Origin: Clostridiales bacterium
GTDB lineage: Bacteria; Bacillota; Clostridia; Peptostreptococcales; Anaerovoracaceae
Direction of reading: 5' to 3'
DNA: 64,000 nucleotides
Assembly: GCA_009911365.1 (NCBI GenBank)
Contig: QXXF01000016.1
Coordinates: forward strand, 39,429 to 103,428
Of the stretch, positions 18,187 through 27,851 are shown in pieces. Every line of letters starts with the position of its first letter. The first letter of the stretch is position 1. Below the pieces are notes generated by a model. The model saw nothing but the letters and a program-made list of their open reading frames with translations. It was not told the DNA's origin and made no database searches. A program made the position numbers and the translations under genes.

Positions 18187-18227
18187 GATTGCCTCCTTTT
18201 CTGGGTGGTTAGGGTTTAGGTTTCTGC

Positions 18228-21200
18228 TTATCTCAACAACTCCATAAAATCTTCCTGGGTCAGCTGGGAAACTGACATGGTCCCTTGGGCAATGATTTTC
18301 TCTGAAAGTTGGGCCTTTGTATCCTGCAGCTTTTGGATCTTTTCTTCGATGGTGCTTTTGGCGATCAGCTTGTAGACCGTCACCTCTTTGTCCTGTCCGA
18401 TGCGGTGCGCACGGTCCGTGGCCTGGTTCTGGGCCGCCAGATTCCACCAGGGGTCAAAGTGGATCACAATGGATGCCGCTGTCAAATTGAGACCCGTGCC
18501 TCCTGCTTTGAGGGAGATGAGAAAGATAGGAACGTCATCCTCATGGAAGGCTTTTACCAGATCAGCCCGCTTTTCCTTGGAAGTAGCCCCTGTCAGCATG
18601 TGGCTTTCTATCTTTTCCTTCACTAGCCGGCTTTGGATCAGATCCAGCATGGAGGTAAATTGGGAAAAAAGCAAAATCTTATGACCACTGGAAACCGCAG
18701 TACGAATCAATTCCATGCAGGCTTCCAATTTAGCGGCTCCACCTTTATAATCTTCGTACAAAAGATGCGGGTCGCAGCAAAGCTGACGCAGCCTAGTGAG
18801 GCCGGCCAGGATTTTAATCTTTTCCGTACCCAGGGCCTGGGGATCCGTGTTTTTGATGGATTCCAGCAACTTTTGGGCATTGGCGCTATAAAGGTCCTGC
18901 TGCTCGCCTTCCAGCTTGGAATAAATCACGGTCTCCGATTTATCCGGCAGTTCCTTTAACACATCGCTTTTCAGTCTGCGCAGGAGAAACGGCCGAATCA
19001 TCCTCTGAAGGCGTTTTGCGGTCACCTCATCCTCCCGCTGGACAATCGGCAGTTCATACTTGTCTCGGAAGGACTTGTAGCTGCCTAAAATCCCTGGCAT
19101 CAGGAAATCAAAGATGCTCCACAGCTCGCTAAGACGGTTTTCGATGGGCGTTCCTGTGAGTGCGAAACGGACCTGGGCCTTGATCCCCTTGACCGCTTTG
19201 GCCGCTTTGGTGGTATGATTTTTGATATTTTGCGCCTCGTCTAATATCTGGCAATAAAAGTCCAGATCTTCATAAATTTCCACGTCTCGTTTCAACAGAT
19301 CGTACGATGTGACCAGCAAATCATAGTTCCCGCAGGTTTCCAGCTTTTTCCGCCGCTCTGCCGCTGTGCCTGTGATGAGCAGGGTTTTTAGATGAGGCAC
19401 GAATTTTTCCACTTCCCCCTGCCAGTTGTACACCAGAGACGCAGGACAGACCAAAAGACTGGGTCCCGGGTTTTCCGCGCTTTTCTGCCGAGTGTGGGCA
19501 TAGAGGAAAGTCAAAAGCTGCAAGCTCTTCCCCAGTCCCATGTCATCAGCCAAAATACCACCAAACCCTAGGGCTTCCAAGGTCATGAGCCAGCGATAGC
19601 CGTCTTTTTGGTATCGCCGCAGGATGCCGCTCAAATGCTCCGGCACCTCAAAATCGCTATCTTCCACGGCTTTCATGCTCCGCACCAATTCTTTGTAGGA
19701 TGAAGACCTCTGGATGTTCATGTTGCTGCTTTCTTTTAACACTTGATCCACGTAAAAGGAGCGATATCTGGGAACTTGGATCTTTCCGGTCTTCAAGGCT
19801 TTGGCAGGCAGTTCCAGGCCTTCCGTCAACTCAGAAATGGTCTCCAGCGCGCTCCCTTCCAGCATGAGGAAATCACCGTCTTTCAGGCGATGATACTTCC
19901 TGCGCAACCGATAAGAAGCCAGCAACGCTTCCAATTCCTCGTAAGGCAGGGTTCCTGACAAGATCTGCAGATCCAGAAGGCCGCCTTTCAGATCCACGCT
20001 GACTCCAGCCGCAGGCACTTTACGGATGGAAACTTGGCTCAAGGCATCGGAAACATAGACCTCCCCTGTTTCCGCAAGCTGGGAAACGCCAGTAGAGATC
20101 AGCTGGTACATCAAATCGTCCTGGCTTTCAGCGAACCACAGGTTCCCCTTTACGTCCAGTTCCGGGAAATAGGCCTGAGCAGTCTGCTTGGCTCGCCCTT
20201 CTGTAAGCATATCCCGATACAGGTCTTTGGTTTCCAGATCATCCATCAGATTGTGCCGCTTTCCACCATAAGCGCTCTCCAGCCGGCAGGTCACTTTTTC
20301 ATCGCTTTTGTCCAGATAAATATGGATGGCGCAGGGTTCTGGCATGAAAAGGCTCAAATCCTCCTTGGTGCGAAAATCCGTATGCCGTGCCAGCCGAGGA
20401 TACAAACTAGCACAGAACACGTTCATGTCCTTCTCCGCGATAAAATAGGAAGCTGCACTTTTGTCCCTTATCCCCTCGCTGACGCAAGCACAAAATTCTC
20501 CCATTTCCTTTGTAAATTCCTCCGAGCATCGATACGCCGTGTCCTGCCGCAATATGTACAGCCTGTCTTTTCCCCGGATGGCTGAAAACCCAGATATTTC
20601 TAGATCATAGCCAGCTGCGTTTTTCGCTGTTTTTAAGGTGATCCGCAGGGGCGGGTCCTGTTGTTGTATTTTCAGGAGATCCTTCTTAGAAGCGCTGTTG
20701 ATTCTGCATCCTGATTCTGGTGTCTCCGCACACAGGTCCAGGAATTGAGTCAGCTCTTGTTCTGTCAGCACCATGGATCTGGCCTTTGCCTCGCCCCAAC
20801 CATAAAGGTACGTGCTGCGGCTCTGCGCATAAGTCACGTTGCGCCTGGTTTCCACGCACTGGATGAGGAAGTCAGCGATTTTCCCGCTTTCTGCCGTAAA
20901 GGCGCTCCGCTCATGGATAAACGCCAGAAATTTCCCATATTCGACTTTTTCCTTTTGCTCCATAGCATTCACAAAAGCGTAAATATCTTTGAGCACGTAT
21001 TTTCGGTCGCTACCAATGCGAAATTCCACTTCCCACCTGCCATAGCGGTTCAGCAGAAAAGGCTCTAATTCGATGCTCCCTGTGACTTCCGCCTGCATGT
21101 ATCTTGCCTGCTGCTCCATGGAACAGCTGTACATCAATTCTTTCAAGGCAGCATCAGTCCTAGTGCCCCGTTTGGGAAGGAGGAAAGCCAGTCCTCTTTG

Positions 21201-21482
21201 CTTTTCCATGTATTCCAAAGCAAGGGCCACACAGTGTTTGCACATATCTCCAAATTCGTCAGCCGCTGGGCAATCGCACCAATGCTCTATGATATGATCG
21301 TCCTCGATCAAAATCCCCATATCGTATTCCGTGCCGCTGTCACCAATAATGCTGGCGGATATATGATGCTCATCGCCAAAATCTTCGGCCAGCATGTCGA
21401 ACACAGCGCCCCGGCGGTACAAGAATTTGCCTCTTTTGAAAAACCGGTCGTTCGTATGCTTTTGTATTTCCTGTTCGTTCAC
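18228..21482 (-). CDS. SNF2-family helicase with N-terminal SWIM zinc finger
   Basis: A 1084-residue protein. A SWIM finger (Cys69, Cys71, Cys81, His83 in WCDCPAADEFGDMCKHC) is followed by a long helicase-associated region and, from about residue 620, an SNF2 ATPase: motif I LADDMGLGKSLQ, motif II LDEAQNIKN, motif III LTGTPIENRL, and the C-terminal lobe with GGTGLNLT and QATDRAHRIGQ. It belongs to the bacterial RapA-like SNF2 group, ATP-driven translocases on double-stranded DNA; the cellular role is not established. The secreted-protein gene begins 41 bases downstream. A terminator separates it from clpB upstream. Confidence 0.93.
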   Translation of the reverse strand: MNEQEIQKHTNDRFFKRGKFLYRRGAVFDMLAEDFGDEHHISASIIGDSGTEYDMGILIEDDHIIEHWCDCPAADEFGDMCKHCVALALEYMEKQRGLAFLLPKRGTRTDAALKELMYSCSMEQQARYMQAEVTGSIELEPFLLNRYGRWEVEFRIGSDRKYVLKDIYAFVNAMEQKEKVEYGKFLAFIHERSAFTAESGKIADFLIQCVETRRNVTYAQSRSTYLYGWGEAKARSMVLTEQELTQFLDLCAETPESGCRINSASKKDLLKIQQQDPPLRITLKTAKNAAGYDLEISGFSAIRGKDRLYILRQDTAYRCSEEFTKEMGEFCACVSEGIRDKSAASYFIAEKDMNVFCASLYPRLARHTDFRTKEDLSLFMPEPCAIHIYLDKSDEKVTCRLESAYGGKRHNLMDDLETKDLYRDMLTEGRAKQTAQAYFPELDVKGNLWFAESQDDLMYQLISTGVSQLAETGEVYVSDALSQVSIRKVPAAGVSVDLKGGLLDLQILSGTLPYEELEALLASYRLRRKYHRLKDGDFLMLEGSALETISELTEGLELPAKALKTGKIQVPRYRSFYVDQVLKESSNMNIQRSSSYKELVRSMKAVEDSDFEVPEHLSGILRRYQKDGYRWLMTLEALGFGGILADDMGLGKSLQLLTFLYAHTRQKSAENPGPSLLVCPASLVYNWQGEVEKFVPHLKTLLITGTAAERRKKLETCGNYDLLVTSYDLLKRDVEIYEDLDFYCQILDEAQNIKNHTTKAAKAVKGIKAQVRFALTGTPIENRLSELWSIFDFLMPGILGSYKSFRDKYELPIVQREDEVTAKRLQRMIRPFLLRRLKSDVLKELPDKSETVIYSKLEGEQQDLYSANAQKLLESIKNTDPQALGTEKIKILAGLTRLRQLCCDPHLLYEDYKGGAAKLEACMELIRTAVSSGHKILLFSQFTSMLDLIQSRLVKEKIESHMLTGATSKEKRADLVKAFHEDDVPIFLISLKAGGTGLNLTAASIVIHFDPWWNLAAQNQATDRAHRIGQDKEVTVYKLIAKSTIEEKIQKLQDTKAQLSEKIIAQGTMSVSQLTQEDFMELLR

Positions 21483-21533
21483 CTATGGCACCTCCTCTCT
21501 CTATTGTACGCCAGAAACGCCCTTTGCGCAATA

Positions 21534-21570
21534 AAGAAAGCCCCGGTAATATCTGCTGCCGGAGCTTTCC
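21534..21570 (-). terminator. Terminator of clpB
   Basis: On the minus strand AAAGCTCCGG pairs with CCGGGGCTTT around a 12-base loop and runs into TTTCTTT. Confidence 0.75.
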
Positions 21571-21638
21571 ATTTTTATCATGTGGAAAATATCGCCTATG
21601 CCAATATCGATGGCATCAAAATCCCCATTTCCACTTTC

Positions 21639-24230
21639 TTATCTGACTTGGAACAGCAGCTTTTCGCCATCTGTTCCGATTTCTACTCTGTCACCGTCTT
21701 TCACATTGCCCCTGATGAGCTCACCTGCCAGCTGGGTTTCCACGTTTTTCTGGAGATATCGCTTGACTGGTCTCGCACCATAGGCCGGTGTATAGGCTTG
21801 TCTAGCGATAAAGGCTTTTGTCTCGTCTTTCAAGGCAAGGCTGATGTTCTTGTCTTCCAGCCGTCTTTCGATGTCTGCCATGGACAGCTCAATGATCCTT
21901 CCGATCTGGCTTTCTGTCAGCGGCGAGAACACCACAATGTCATCCACTCGGTTGAGGAATTCCGGCCTGAAATATTTCTTGGTTTCGTCTTCCACCTGCT
22001 GCTTCACGGAATCCTCTACGCTGCCATCTTCTTGGATACCATCGATCAGATACTGGCTGCCGATGTTGGATGTCATGATGACGATAGTGTTTTTAAAGTC
22101 CACGGTCCTGCCCTGGTTATCAGTAAGCCGCCCATCATCCAACAGCTGGAGCAGGATGTTAAACACGTCAGGATGGGCTTTTTCGATCTCGTCAAAGAGA
22201 ATGACGCTGTAAGGCTTTCTTCTGACTGCTTCGGTCAGTTGGCCGCCTTCATCGTAGCCAACATATCCCGGAGGCGCTCCCACCAGCCTGGAAACAGAAT
22301 GCTTTTCCATGTATTCGGACATGTCGATACGCACCATGTTGCGTTCTGAATCGAACATGGCCTCTGACAGAGCCTTTGCCAGCTCCGTCTTGCCCACGCC
22401 TGTAGGCCCTAGGAAAATAAAGGAACCGATCGGCCTGTTTTCCGCTTTCAGTCCGGCCCTGGCCCGCAAGACGGCTTCCGCCACCGCATCCACAGCCGTT
22501 TCCTGGCCGATGACTCTCTTGTGAAGGATCTCTGGTAGACGCAGCAGTTTTTCCCGTTCTGATTCCACCAATCTGCTGACTGGAATCCCTGTCCAGCCGG
22601 CAACGACTTCTGCGATTTCCTCTTCACCCACCTCTTCTTTCAACAGGCGGTTTTCCTGCGCTTCGTCCGCCGCGTCTTTTTCATCCTGCAGTTTCTTTTC
22701 CAATTCAGGCAGCGTGCCGTATTTCAATTGGGCCAGCTTTTCCAGGTCATAGTTTCTCTCCGCTTCTTCGATCTGCAGCTTTACTTCCTCAATTTGCTGC
22801 TTCGTGCCTTTTGCTTCTGTAATCGCCTTCTTTTCATTTTCCCACTGGGCCCGCATGGTAGCGCTTTCCTCTTTCAGCTGAGACAGCTCTTTGTCCAGAT
22901 GCTCCATCCTAGCTTTGGAAGCACCGTCGCTTTCCTTGCTCAGAGCCTGCTTTTCAATTTCCAGCTGCATGATTTTCCGAGAAATCTCGTCCAGTTCAGC
23001 TGGCATGCTGTCGATTTCCGTACGGATCTTTGACGCAGCCTCGTCCATCAGGTCGATGGCTTTATCTGGCAGGAACCGATCCGTGATATAGCGGTCAGAA
23101 AGAGTGGCGCAGGCGATCAAAGCATTGTCCGTGATCCTGACGCCATGATGGATCTCAAAGCGCTCTTTCAAGCCTCGCAAAATGGAAATGGTGTCTTCCA
23201 CAGTCGGTTGATCCACCAGCACCTTTTGGAAACGCCGCTCCAAAGCAGCGTCTTTTTCAATGTACTTGCGGTACTCGTCCAGAGTAGTGGCCCCGATGCA
23301 GTGAAGTTCACCTCTAGCAAGCTTTGGTTTCAGCAGATTGCCCGCGTCCATGGCCCCCTCTGTTTTTCCAGCGCCCACGATATTGTGGATTTCATCAATA
23401 AAGAGGATGATCCTGCCATCGGATTTCTCGATTTCATGGAGCACTGCTTTGAGCCGCTCTTCAAATTCACCTCTAAATTTCGCGCCAGCAATAAGCGCGC
23501 CCATGTCCAGAGCGAATATGGTCTTGTCTTTCAGCCCCTCGGGCACGTCACCGTTTAAAATACGCTGGGCCAGACCTTCCACCACAGCTGTTTTTCCCAC
23601 GCCCGGTTCACCGATGAGCACCGGGTTGTTCTTCGTCCTTCTGGAAAGTATCTGGATGGTGTGACGGATCTCGCTGTCACGCCCAATGACCGGATCCAGC
23701 TTGCCTTCCTTTGCCATTTCCACCAGGTCACGGCCGTATTTGTTCAAAGCGTCATAGTTGTCTTCCGGGTTCTGGCTGGTCACTCTCTGGTTGCCCCTGA
23801 CCTTCTCCAAAGCCTCCAGGAACCTGTTTTTCGTGATGCCATATTTCTTGAAAATTTTTGAGGACGGCGAGCCTTTTTCCTCCAGCAGCGCCAGATACAT
23901 ATGCTCTACGCTTACGTATTCATCTTTGAATTCCCCTGCTACTTTTTCCGCCTTCATCAGCAGCTGCGAAAGCCGCCTGGACGAATACATGCTGTCCGCT
24001 CCGCCTGTCACTTTCGGAAGCTTTTCCATTTCTTCCTGTAAATCTCCAATCACCGCCCCAACATTTATCTCCATGAACTTGAGGAGTTTTGGGATCAGAC
24101 CGTCTTGCTGCATGATCAGGGCAAGATGCAGGTGTTCTCCGTCAAGCTGTTGATGTCCTTCCTCTATGGCGATGTTTTGGCAATCCATAATGGCCCCTTG
24201 GGCATTTTGTGTGTATTTTTCTAAGTTCAT
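21639..24230 (-). CDS. clpB: ClpB disaggregase (Hsp100)
   Basis: An 863-residue AAA+ chaperone that, with DnaK, dissolves protein aggregates. Order: Clp N-domain (1-145), first AAA module with GEPGVGKT (about 205) and Walker [15 protein letters not shown], the coiled-coil middle domain (about 400-530) that marks ClpB rather than ClpC, second AAA module with GPTGVGKT (about 603) and [13 protein letters not shown], then the C-terminal small domain. Full length. The start follows GGAGG. A sigma-A promoter and a perfect CIRCE element upstream show heat-shock control by HrcA. Confidence 0.97.
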   Translation of the reverse strand: MNLEKYTQNAQGAIMDCQNIAIEEGHQQLDGEHLHLALIMQQDGLIPKLLKFMEINVGAVIGDLQEEMEKLPKVTGGADSMYSSRRLSQLLMKAEKVAGEFKDEYVSVEHMYLALLEEKGSPSSKIFKKYGITKNRFLEALEKVRGNQRVTSQNPEDNYDALNKYGRDLVEMAKEGKLDPVIGRDSEIRHTIQILSRRTKNNPVLIGEPGVGKTAVVEGLAQRILNGDVPEGLKDKTIFALDMGALIAGAKFRGEFEERLKAVLHEIEKSDGRIILFIDEIHNIVGAGKTEGAMDAGNLLKPKLARGELHCIGATTLDEYRKYIEKDAALERRFQKVLVDQPTVEDTISILRGLKERFEIHHGVRITDNALIACATLSDRYITDRFLPDKAIDLMDEAASKIRTEIDSMPAELDEISRKIMQLEIEKQALSKESDGASKARMEHLDKELSQLKEESATMRAQWENEKKAITEAKGTKQQIEEVKLQIEEAERNYDLEKLAQLKYGTLPELEKKLQDEKDAADEAQENRLLKEEVGEEEIAEVVAGWTGIPVSRLVESEREKLLRLPEILHKRVIGQETAVDAVAEAVLRARAGLKAENRPIGSFIFLGPTGVGKTELAKALSEAMFDSERNMVRIDMSEYMEKHSVSRLVGAPPGYVGYDEGGQLTEAVRRKPYSVILFDEIEKAHPDVFNILLQLLDDGRLTDNQGRTVDFKNTIVIMTSNIGSQYLIDGIQEDGSVEDSVKQQVEDETKKYFRPEFLNRVDDIVVFSPLTESQIGRIIELSMADIERRLEDKNISLALKDETKAFIARQAYTPAYGARPVKRYLQKNVETQLAGELIRGNVKDGDRVEIGTDGEKLLFQVR

Positions 24231-24293
24231 TAAAGTTCACCTCCGCGCCTTTGCTAACATTAGTATTAACAAGGAATTTTTTCTTACACGTCT

Positions 24294-24322
24294 ATTGTAA
24301 ACCCGCTGAGGCAAAAAGTAAA
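24294..24322 (-). promoter_or_regulatory. Sigma-A promoter of clpB
   Basis: Read on the minus strand: TTTACT (24322-24317), a 17-base spacer and TACAAT (24299-24294), about 65 bases before the clpB start. Confidence 0.82.
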
Positions 24323-24329
24323 GGATTTT

Positions 24330-24356
24330 TTAGCACTCACCACGATAGAGTGCTAA
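24330..24356. promoter_or_regulatory. CIRCE operator (HrcA-binding site)
   Basis: TTAGCACTC, nine bases, GAGTGCTAA: a perfect match to the CIRCE consensus. It lies 8 bases upstream of the clpB -35 element, so HrcA repression of clpB is expected. Confidence 0.95.
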
Positions 24357-24366
24357 CAATTTTATT

Positions 24367-24813
24367 TTATGGTAACTCTGGATGGCTGTGACCGCCTGTC
24401 CGCCGCGTCTTTATATAGGCTTTTATGGCTGCCACCGCGTTTTCCACATGTTTTCCCAGAGGCGCGTCTTCCACGCTTACCACATGGATACCGCACCGAT
24501 TCACAGGCAGCAGCACTTTATAAGTGTGGCTCCCACCGATGGCTGCGGCCATAGCCGGACTCAATTCTCCCATCATAGCATTGGCGTTAAGGATGCCGAT
24601 CACCCCTGCCACCACGTCTACATGCTGCATATTATGGATGATGGCGTTTTCTCCTGTGGCTCCATCGTCCGCCCCGGCCCGCAGCATCTGACCTGTAGCC
24701 ACCGCGTTGGTGCCCAGGGCAATGACCCGCTCCTGCGGCATCGCCGCCTTGATCCTTTCCACCAGGGCTTTGCCGATACCGCCGCCCTGTCCGTCTACTA
24801 CTGCGATCACCAT
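24367..24813 (-). CDS. DUF3842 family protein
   Basis: A 148-residue protein starting with MVIAVVDGQGGGIGKALVER, a Rossmann-like glycine-rich loop, followed by GTNAVATGQMLRAGAD and a conserved VLLPVNRCGIHVVSVEDAPL segment. These match DUF3842, a family of unknown function common in Clostridia; a nucleotide- or cofactor-binding role is inferred from the loop. It is the last gene after the two PH-domain genes (24-base gap). Its stop lies 10 bases from the CIRCE element of clpB. Confidence 0.82.
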   Translation of the reverse strand: MVIAVVDGQGGGIGKALVERIKAAMPQERVIALGTNAVATGQMLRAGADDGATGENAIIHNMQHVDVVAGVIGILNANAMMGELSPAMAAAIGGSHTYKVLLPVNRCGIHVVSVEDAPLGKHVENAVAAIKAYIKTRRTGGHSHPELP

Positions 24814-24837
24814 GATTGTGTCCTCCCTTCCATCTGA

Positions 24838-26349
24838 TCAATAAATCAGCCTGCGCCGCAGATCGGCAAAGGCTTTGACGCTCAAATTCCTTACTTTATG
24901 ACGGCAAACGCCAGTCGGCGCTAAGATCCCCACTGCGATGCTGGTGATTCCTTTTGCCGTCCGCTTTCTCTGGCTGGCACGCTCTTCTGCGAATTCCACC
25001 TTTTCCATTTTAATTAAAACGGTTTCCCTGTTGAACCCGCCGTTGACAAGGGAAATCAACTGATCGCTGGCTGACATTGCCGTATTTTTATATTCTAAAA
25101 TTACAGAAATCACAGCTAGAGCTAGCACCAGCCCTCCGGCTGCTGCGAACCACGGAAAAAACTCCTGTGGCACTGATGTCAGCGGCACAACCGCACATAG
25201 GCCCGCGCAAAAAAGCACGGCAAAGAAAAACCTGGCGCAGAGGAAAAAATAAGGCAGCGCTTTGCGTTCCGCTGGCAGTAGAGTTTCTCGATACTCCACC
25301 TCGGGCAGAAAGCGTTCCAGAAAGTCATACAACTTTTCCTGCTTTATCGCTGGATACAGCATAGCCACTTCCTCCTGGCCGCCTTCGTTTCCTCCATAAC
25401 CAGCAGCGAAAACTTCCAGCGTCCCTCGGCCAAAGACCCGCATCAGCAAGGACTGACGATAACAAACGCCGCTGATCTTTTCTTTCATCAGCGTGTGGGT
25501 CTTGCGAGTCAAAAGGCCGTACTCTATGAAAATGGAGGTCTCCCGATCCGTGATCCGAAAACCGTAATATTTCACTGTGCTCAGCACCACGCTGACCAAG
25601 ATCCCCAGGAGATAAACAGCCAGTATCGCAAAGACGATTAAAAGCGGCGCAGAGACGCTCAGGATGTACTCAGTCATTACTTCTTCTCCATCCACTTCTT
25701 TTTCCAGAAAAATCTTGGAAAGCACGCTGATGGCCACACTGCAATAAGTGAACAGCTGGAGCACCACTACGGCTTTGGAACGGAGCAGGCCCATGAGCAA
25801 AATTTCACCCACAGAGGCAGGGATCGTATTGCCGCTGATCGCTTCGGAAATCCGCTCCCCCAGCCCCGTCTCTTCCTCTTCATCCGCCTCGCTTCCCAGT
25901 TCTTCCGCCCCTTTTGCCAACAGCAGCTTTTTCACATAGATGGCATCCTGGATTTTCAGCACCATTTTCACGGTCCCCGACTGTTTGTCGCTGATGCTGC
26001 TGGCATTGTCCACATTAACGCTGTAAACCTTAGCCAGTTGGAAAAAAATATTCTGGGAAAAATCCACAGTGGTGATATTGGAAAGGGGCACCTCCTGCCG
26101 CCGTTTGTTGAGAAGACCAGTCTGTACGATCAGCTGTTCATCATCAATGCTGTAAAACGTGCATCGATACTGGATCAACCTGGTGATGGGCGCAATGAGC
26201 ACCACTGCTAACAAGCCGCTGTTCTGCCAAAGGATCTGGGAATCCCCCATGATTAAATACAAGATCAGCGCTCCGATGAGCAGGCCGAAATCCCGGAAAA
26301 ACCGCTCAAAGATAAACATGAAATGTCCTCGTTTTGGACCAAACTTCAT
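24838..26349 (-). CDS. YdbT-like membrane protein with bacterial PH domains
   Basis: A 503-residue protein with three bacterial PH (bPH2) domains separated by pairs of membrane helices (about 15-50, 185-265 and 365-415). The PH modules show typical strands such as CTFYSIDDEQLIVQTGLL followed by RRQEVPLSNITTVDFSQN, and GFRITDRETSIFIEYGLL. It matches the B. subtilis YdbT family, which is paired with YdbS; that pair has been linked to bacteriocin resistance, but a precise role is not known to me. The start overlaps the ydbS-like stop (ATGA), so they are coupled. Confidence 0.86.
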   Translation of the reverse strand: MKFGPKRGHFMFIFERFFRDFGLLIGALILYLIMGDSQILWQNSGLLAVVLIAPITRLIQYRCTFYSIDDEQLIVQTGLLNKRRQEVPLSNITTVDFSQNIFFQLAKVYSVNVDNASSISDKQSGTVKMVLKIQDAIYVKKLLLAKGAEELGSEADEEEETGLGERISEAISGNTIPASVGEILLMGLLRSKAVVVLQLFTYCSVAISVLSKIFLEKEVDGEEVMTEYILSVSAPLLIVFAILAVYLLGILVSVVLSTVKYYGFRITDRETSIFIEYGLLTRKTHTLMKEKISGVCYRQSLLMRVFGRGTLEVFAAGYGGNEGGQEEVAMLYPAIKQEKLYDFLERFLPEVEYRETLLPAERKALPYFFLCARFFFAVLFCAGLCAVVPLTSVPQEFFPWFAAAGGLVLALAVISVILEYKNTAMSASDQLISLVNGGFNRETVLIKMEKVEFAEERASQRKRTAKGITSIAVGILAPTGVCRHKVRNLSVKAFADLRRRLIY

Positions 26350-26852
26350 AGCTGCGTCCCACCTTCCTGCTTTTCTCTGGCATCAAGGCGGACATACAAT
26401 TTTGCCCTGAGATTATCAGCGATCTCATCAGCTACTTCCTTTGCCAGACACTCGATGGTAAAGCTGTCACTGGCTAAAGACATCTCCACGTCATAAAGCC
26501 CCAGCTTCCGGTTGATGGGACCCTGACTCACTGTGATGTGCTGGATGCGCACAATAGGGACGATGGTGTTGGTGATAAAAAAAATCCCGTGTCGGATGTC
26601 CACTTTCTCTTCTGTTATGAAATACCCCCACTGACGATATTCGATGAGCGGATAAACGATCAAGCCGAAAAGTTTGTAGAGCGCAAAAAGCCCCAAAAAA
26701 AGCAGGACAAGCCAGCGGTAAGGCGCAATGGCTTCGATCAGGCCAGAGACAAAACACAAGCCTCCGCAGATGATAAGGATGACCACAAAACTGATCAGCC
26801 TGCCGATTCGCCAGCTAGTGACCGCTTTTTTGTCCAGTTTGACATATTCCAT
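26346..26852 (-). CDS. YdbS-like membrane protein with a bacterial PH domain
   Basis: A 168-residue protein: two membrane helices (about 17-60) followed by one bPH2 domain (70-150; WGYFITEEKVDIRHGIFFI, then PIVRIQHITVSQGPINRKLGLYDVEM). It is the partner of the YdbT-like protein downstream, overlapping it by four bases. It heads the three-gene unit ending with DUF3842. Confidence 0.87.
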   Translation of the reverse strand: MEYVKLDKKAVTSWRIGRLISFVVILIICGGLCFVSGLIEAIAPYRWLVLLFLGLFALYKLFGLIVYPLIEYRQWGYFITEEKVDIRHGIFFITNTIVPIVRIQHITVSQGPINRKLGLYDVEMSLASDSFTIECLAKEVADEIADNLRAKLYVRLDAREKQEGGTQL

Positions 26853-26995
26853 AGTTTCCTCCTTTTTCTCTCACAATATTATGATTATACACGAAAATGA
26901 ACCGCTATGCTAGATGCGGTTCAAGTCGGCATCGCAAAAACCATTGATATTTCTTCGCTCTTTTAGGCAAACTAAGAGAAAAAGGAGAAAACACA

Positions 26996-27664
26996 ATGTT
27001 CAAACATGAAAAGAAATACCTCCACCCGGTCCGAGTGGATCGCCCTAACCCCAAATACGCTTCCATGATGCAGGAGCAGCTGGGCGGACCTCAAGGTGAG
27101 TTGAAAAGCGCACTTCAGTACTTGTCTCAAAGCATGCGGATCAAAGATCAGGAAATCAAAGATCTTTTTATGGATATCGCCGCAGAAGAGTTGTGCCATC
27201 TGGAAATGATCAGCGCTACTGTAAACATGCTCAATGGCCATGAACTAGACGCGAAAGACGCTACGGTGGGAAATATGGAAGCCCATGTGCTCTCTGGCCT
27301 GACTCCAATGCTGACCAATGCCAGCGGATATCTGTGGACAGCCGCTTATGTGAATGAAACAGGAGATCTAGCCGCTGATCTACTTTCTGACATCGCAGCG
27401 GAACAGCGGGCCAAAGTAGTCTACGAATACCTCTATCGCCAGGTGGATGATTCCGGTGTACGGGAAACCATTGAGTTCCTTTTGGAACGGGAAGAAGCCC
27501 ACAACACCATGTTCCGAGAAGCCTTCAACAAAATCCAGGATACTGGTTCCCAGAAAAATTGGGGAACGACTCCGTACTCTAGGATCTATTTCGACTTGTC
27601 CAGCCCTGGCGGCCAGTCCTTTGATCCAGCAAAGACTCAGCCTTCCCAATTTAACCTACAGTAA
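26996..27664 (+). CDS. Manganese catalase family protein (CotJC-like)
   Basis: A 222-residue four-helix-bundle protein. Dinuclear manganese ligands are present: Glu35, Glu65 and His68 (AAEELCHLE), Glu136 (AAEQRAK) and Glu166/His169 (EREEAHN). It would break down hydrogen peroxide. The size is that of the CotJC spore-coat group rather than the 270-300-residue cytosolic catalases. The usual cotJA/cotJB neighbours are absent; the gene stands alone. AAGGAG precedes the ATG. Confidence 0.88.
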   Translation: MFKHEKKYLHPVRVDRPNPKYASMMQEQLGGPQGELKSALQYLSQSMRIKDQEIKDLFMDIAAEELCHLEMISATVNMLNGHELDAKDATVGNMEAHVLSGLTPMLTNASGYLWTAAYVNETGDLAADLLSDIAAEQRAKVVYEYLYRQVDDSGVRETIEFLLEREEAHNTMFREAFNKIQDTGSQKNWGTTPYSRIYFDLSSPGGQSFDPAKTQPSQFNLQ

Positions 27665-27733
27665 GGAAGGCCGCGGGCCTAGGCATCTGCCGCCATCCCA
27701 ATTCCCAGTTTCAACAATGTTCCCGCCCCAAAC

Positions 27734-27787
27734 AAAGAGCCAAAGCAGGCTGCCGGAGATCTCTTCCCCTGCCGCTTCGGCTCTTTT
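27734..27787. terminator. Terminator between manganese catalase and bioA
   Basis: An imperfect stem, AAAGAGCC-AAAGCAGG with CCTGCCGCTT-CGGCTCTTT, followed by TTTTT on the plus strand. The minus strand has a shorter T-tract, so it may serve both converging genes. Confidence 0.7.
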
Positions 27788-27851
27788 TCATTATCCATAT
27801 TTTTGAATCTGACTGGATTTTGCCATGAAACTCCTCAAATCCCAGTCCTGT

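Noticed and set aside
18187-18447. Upstream extension of the secreted protein reading frame
   Set aside because: Overlaps the helicase coding region in another frame and would hide the clear signal peptide and ribosome-binding site at 18186.
21198-22349. 383-codon open frame on the plus strand
   Set aside because: Runs opposite the ends of the helicase and clpB genes and across their terminator; not a real gene.
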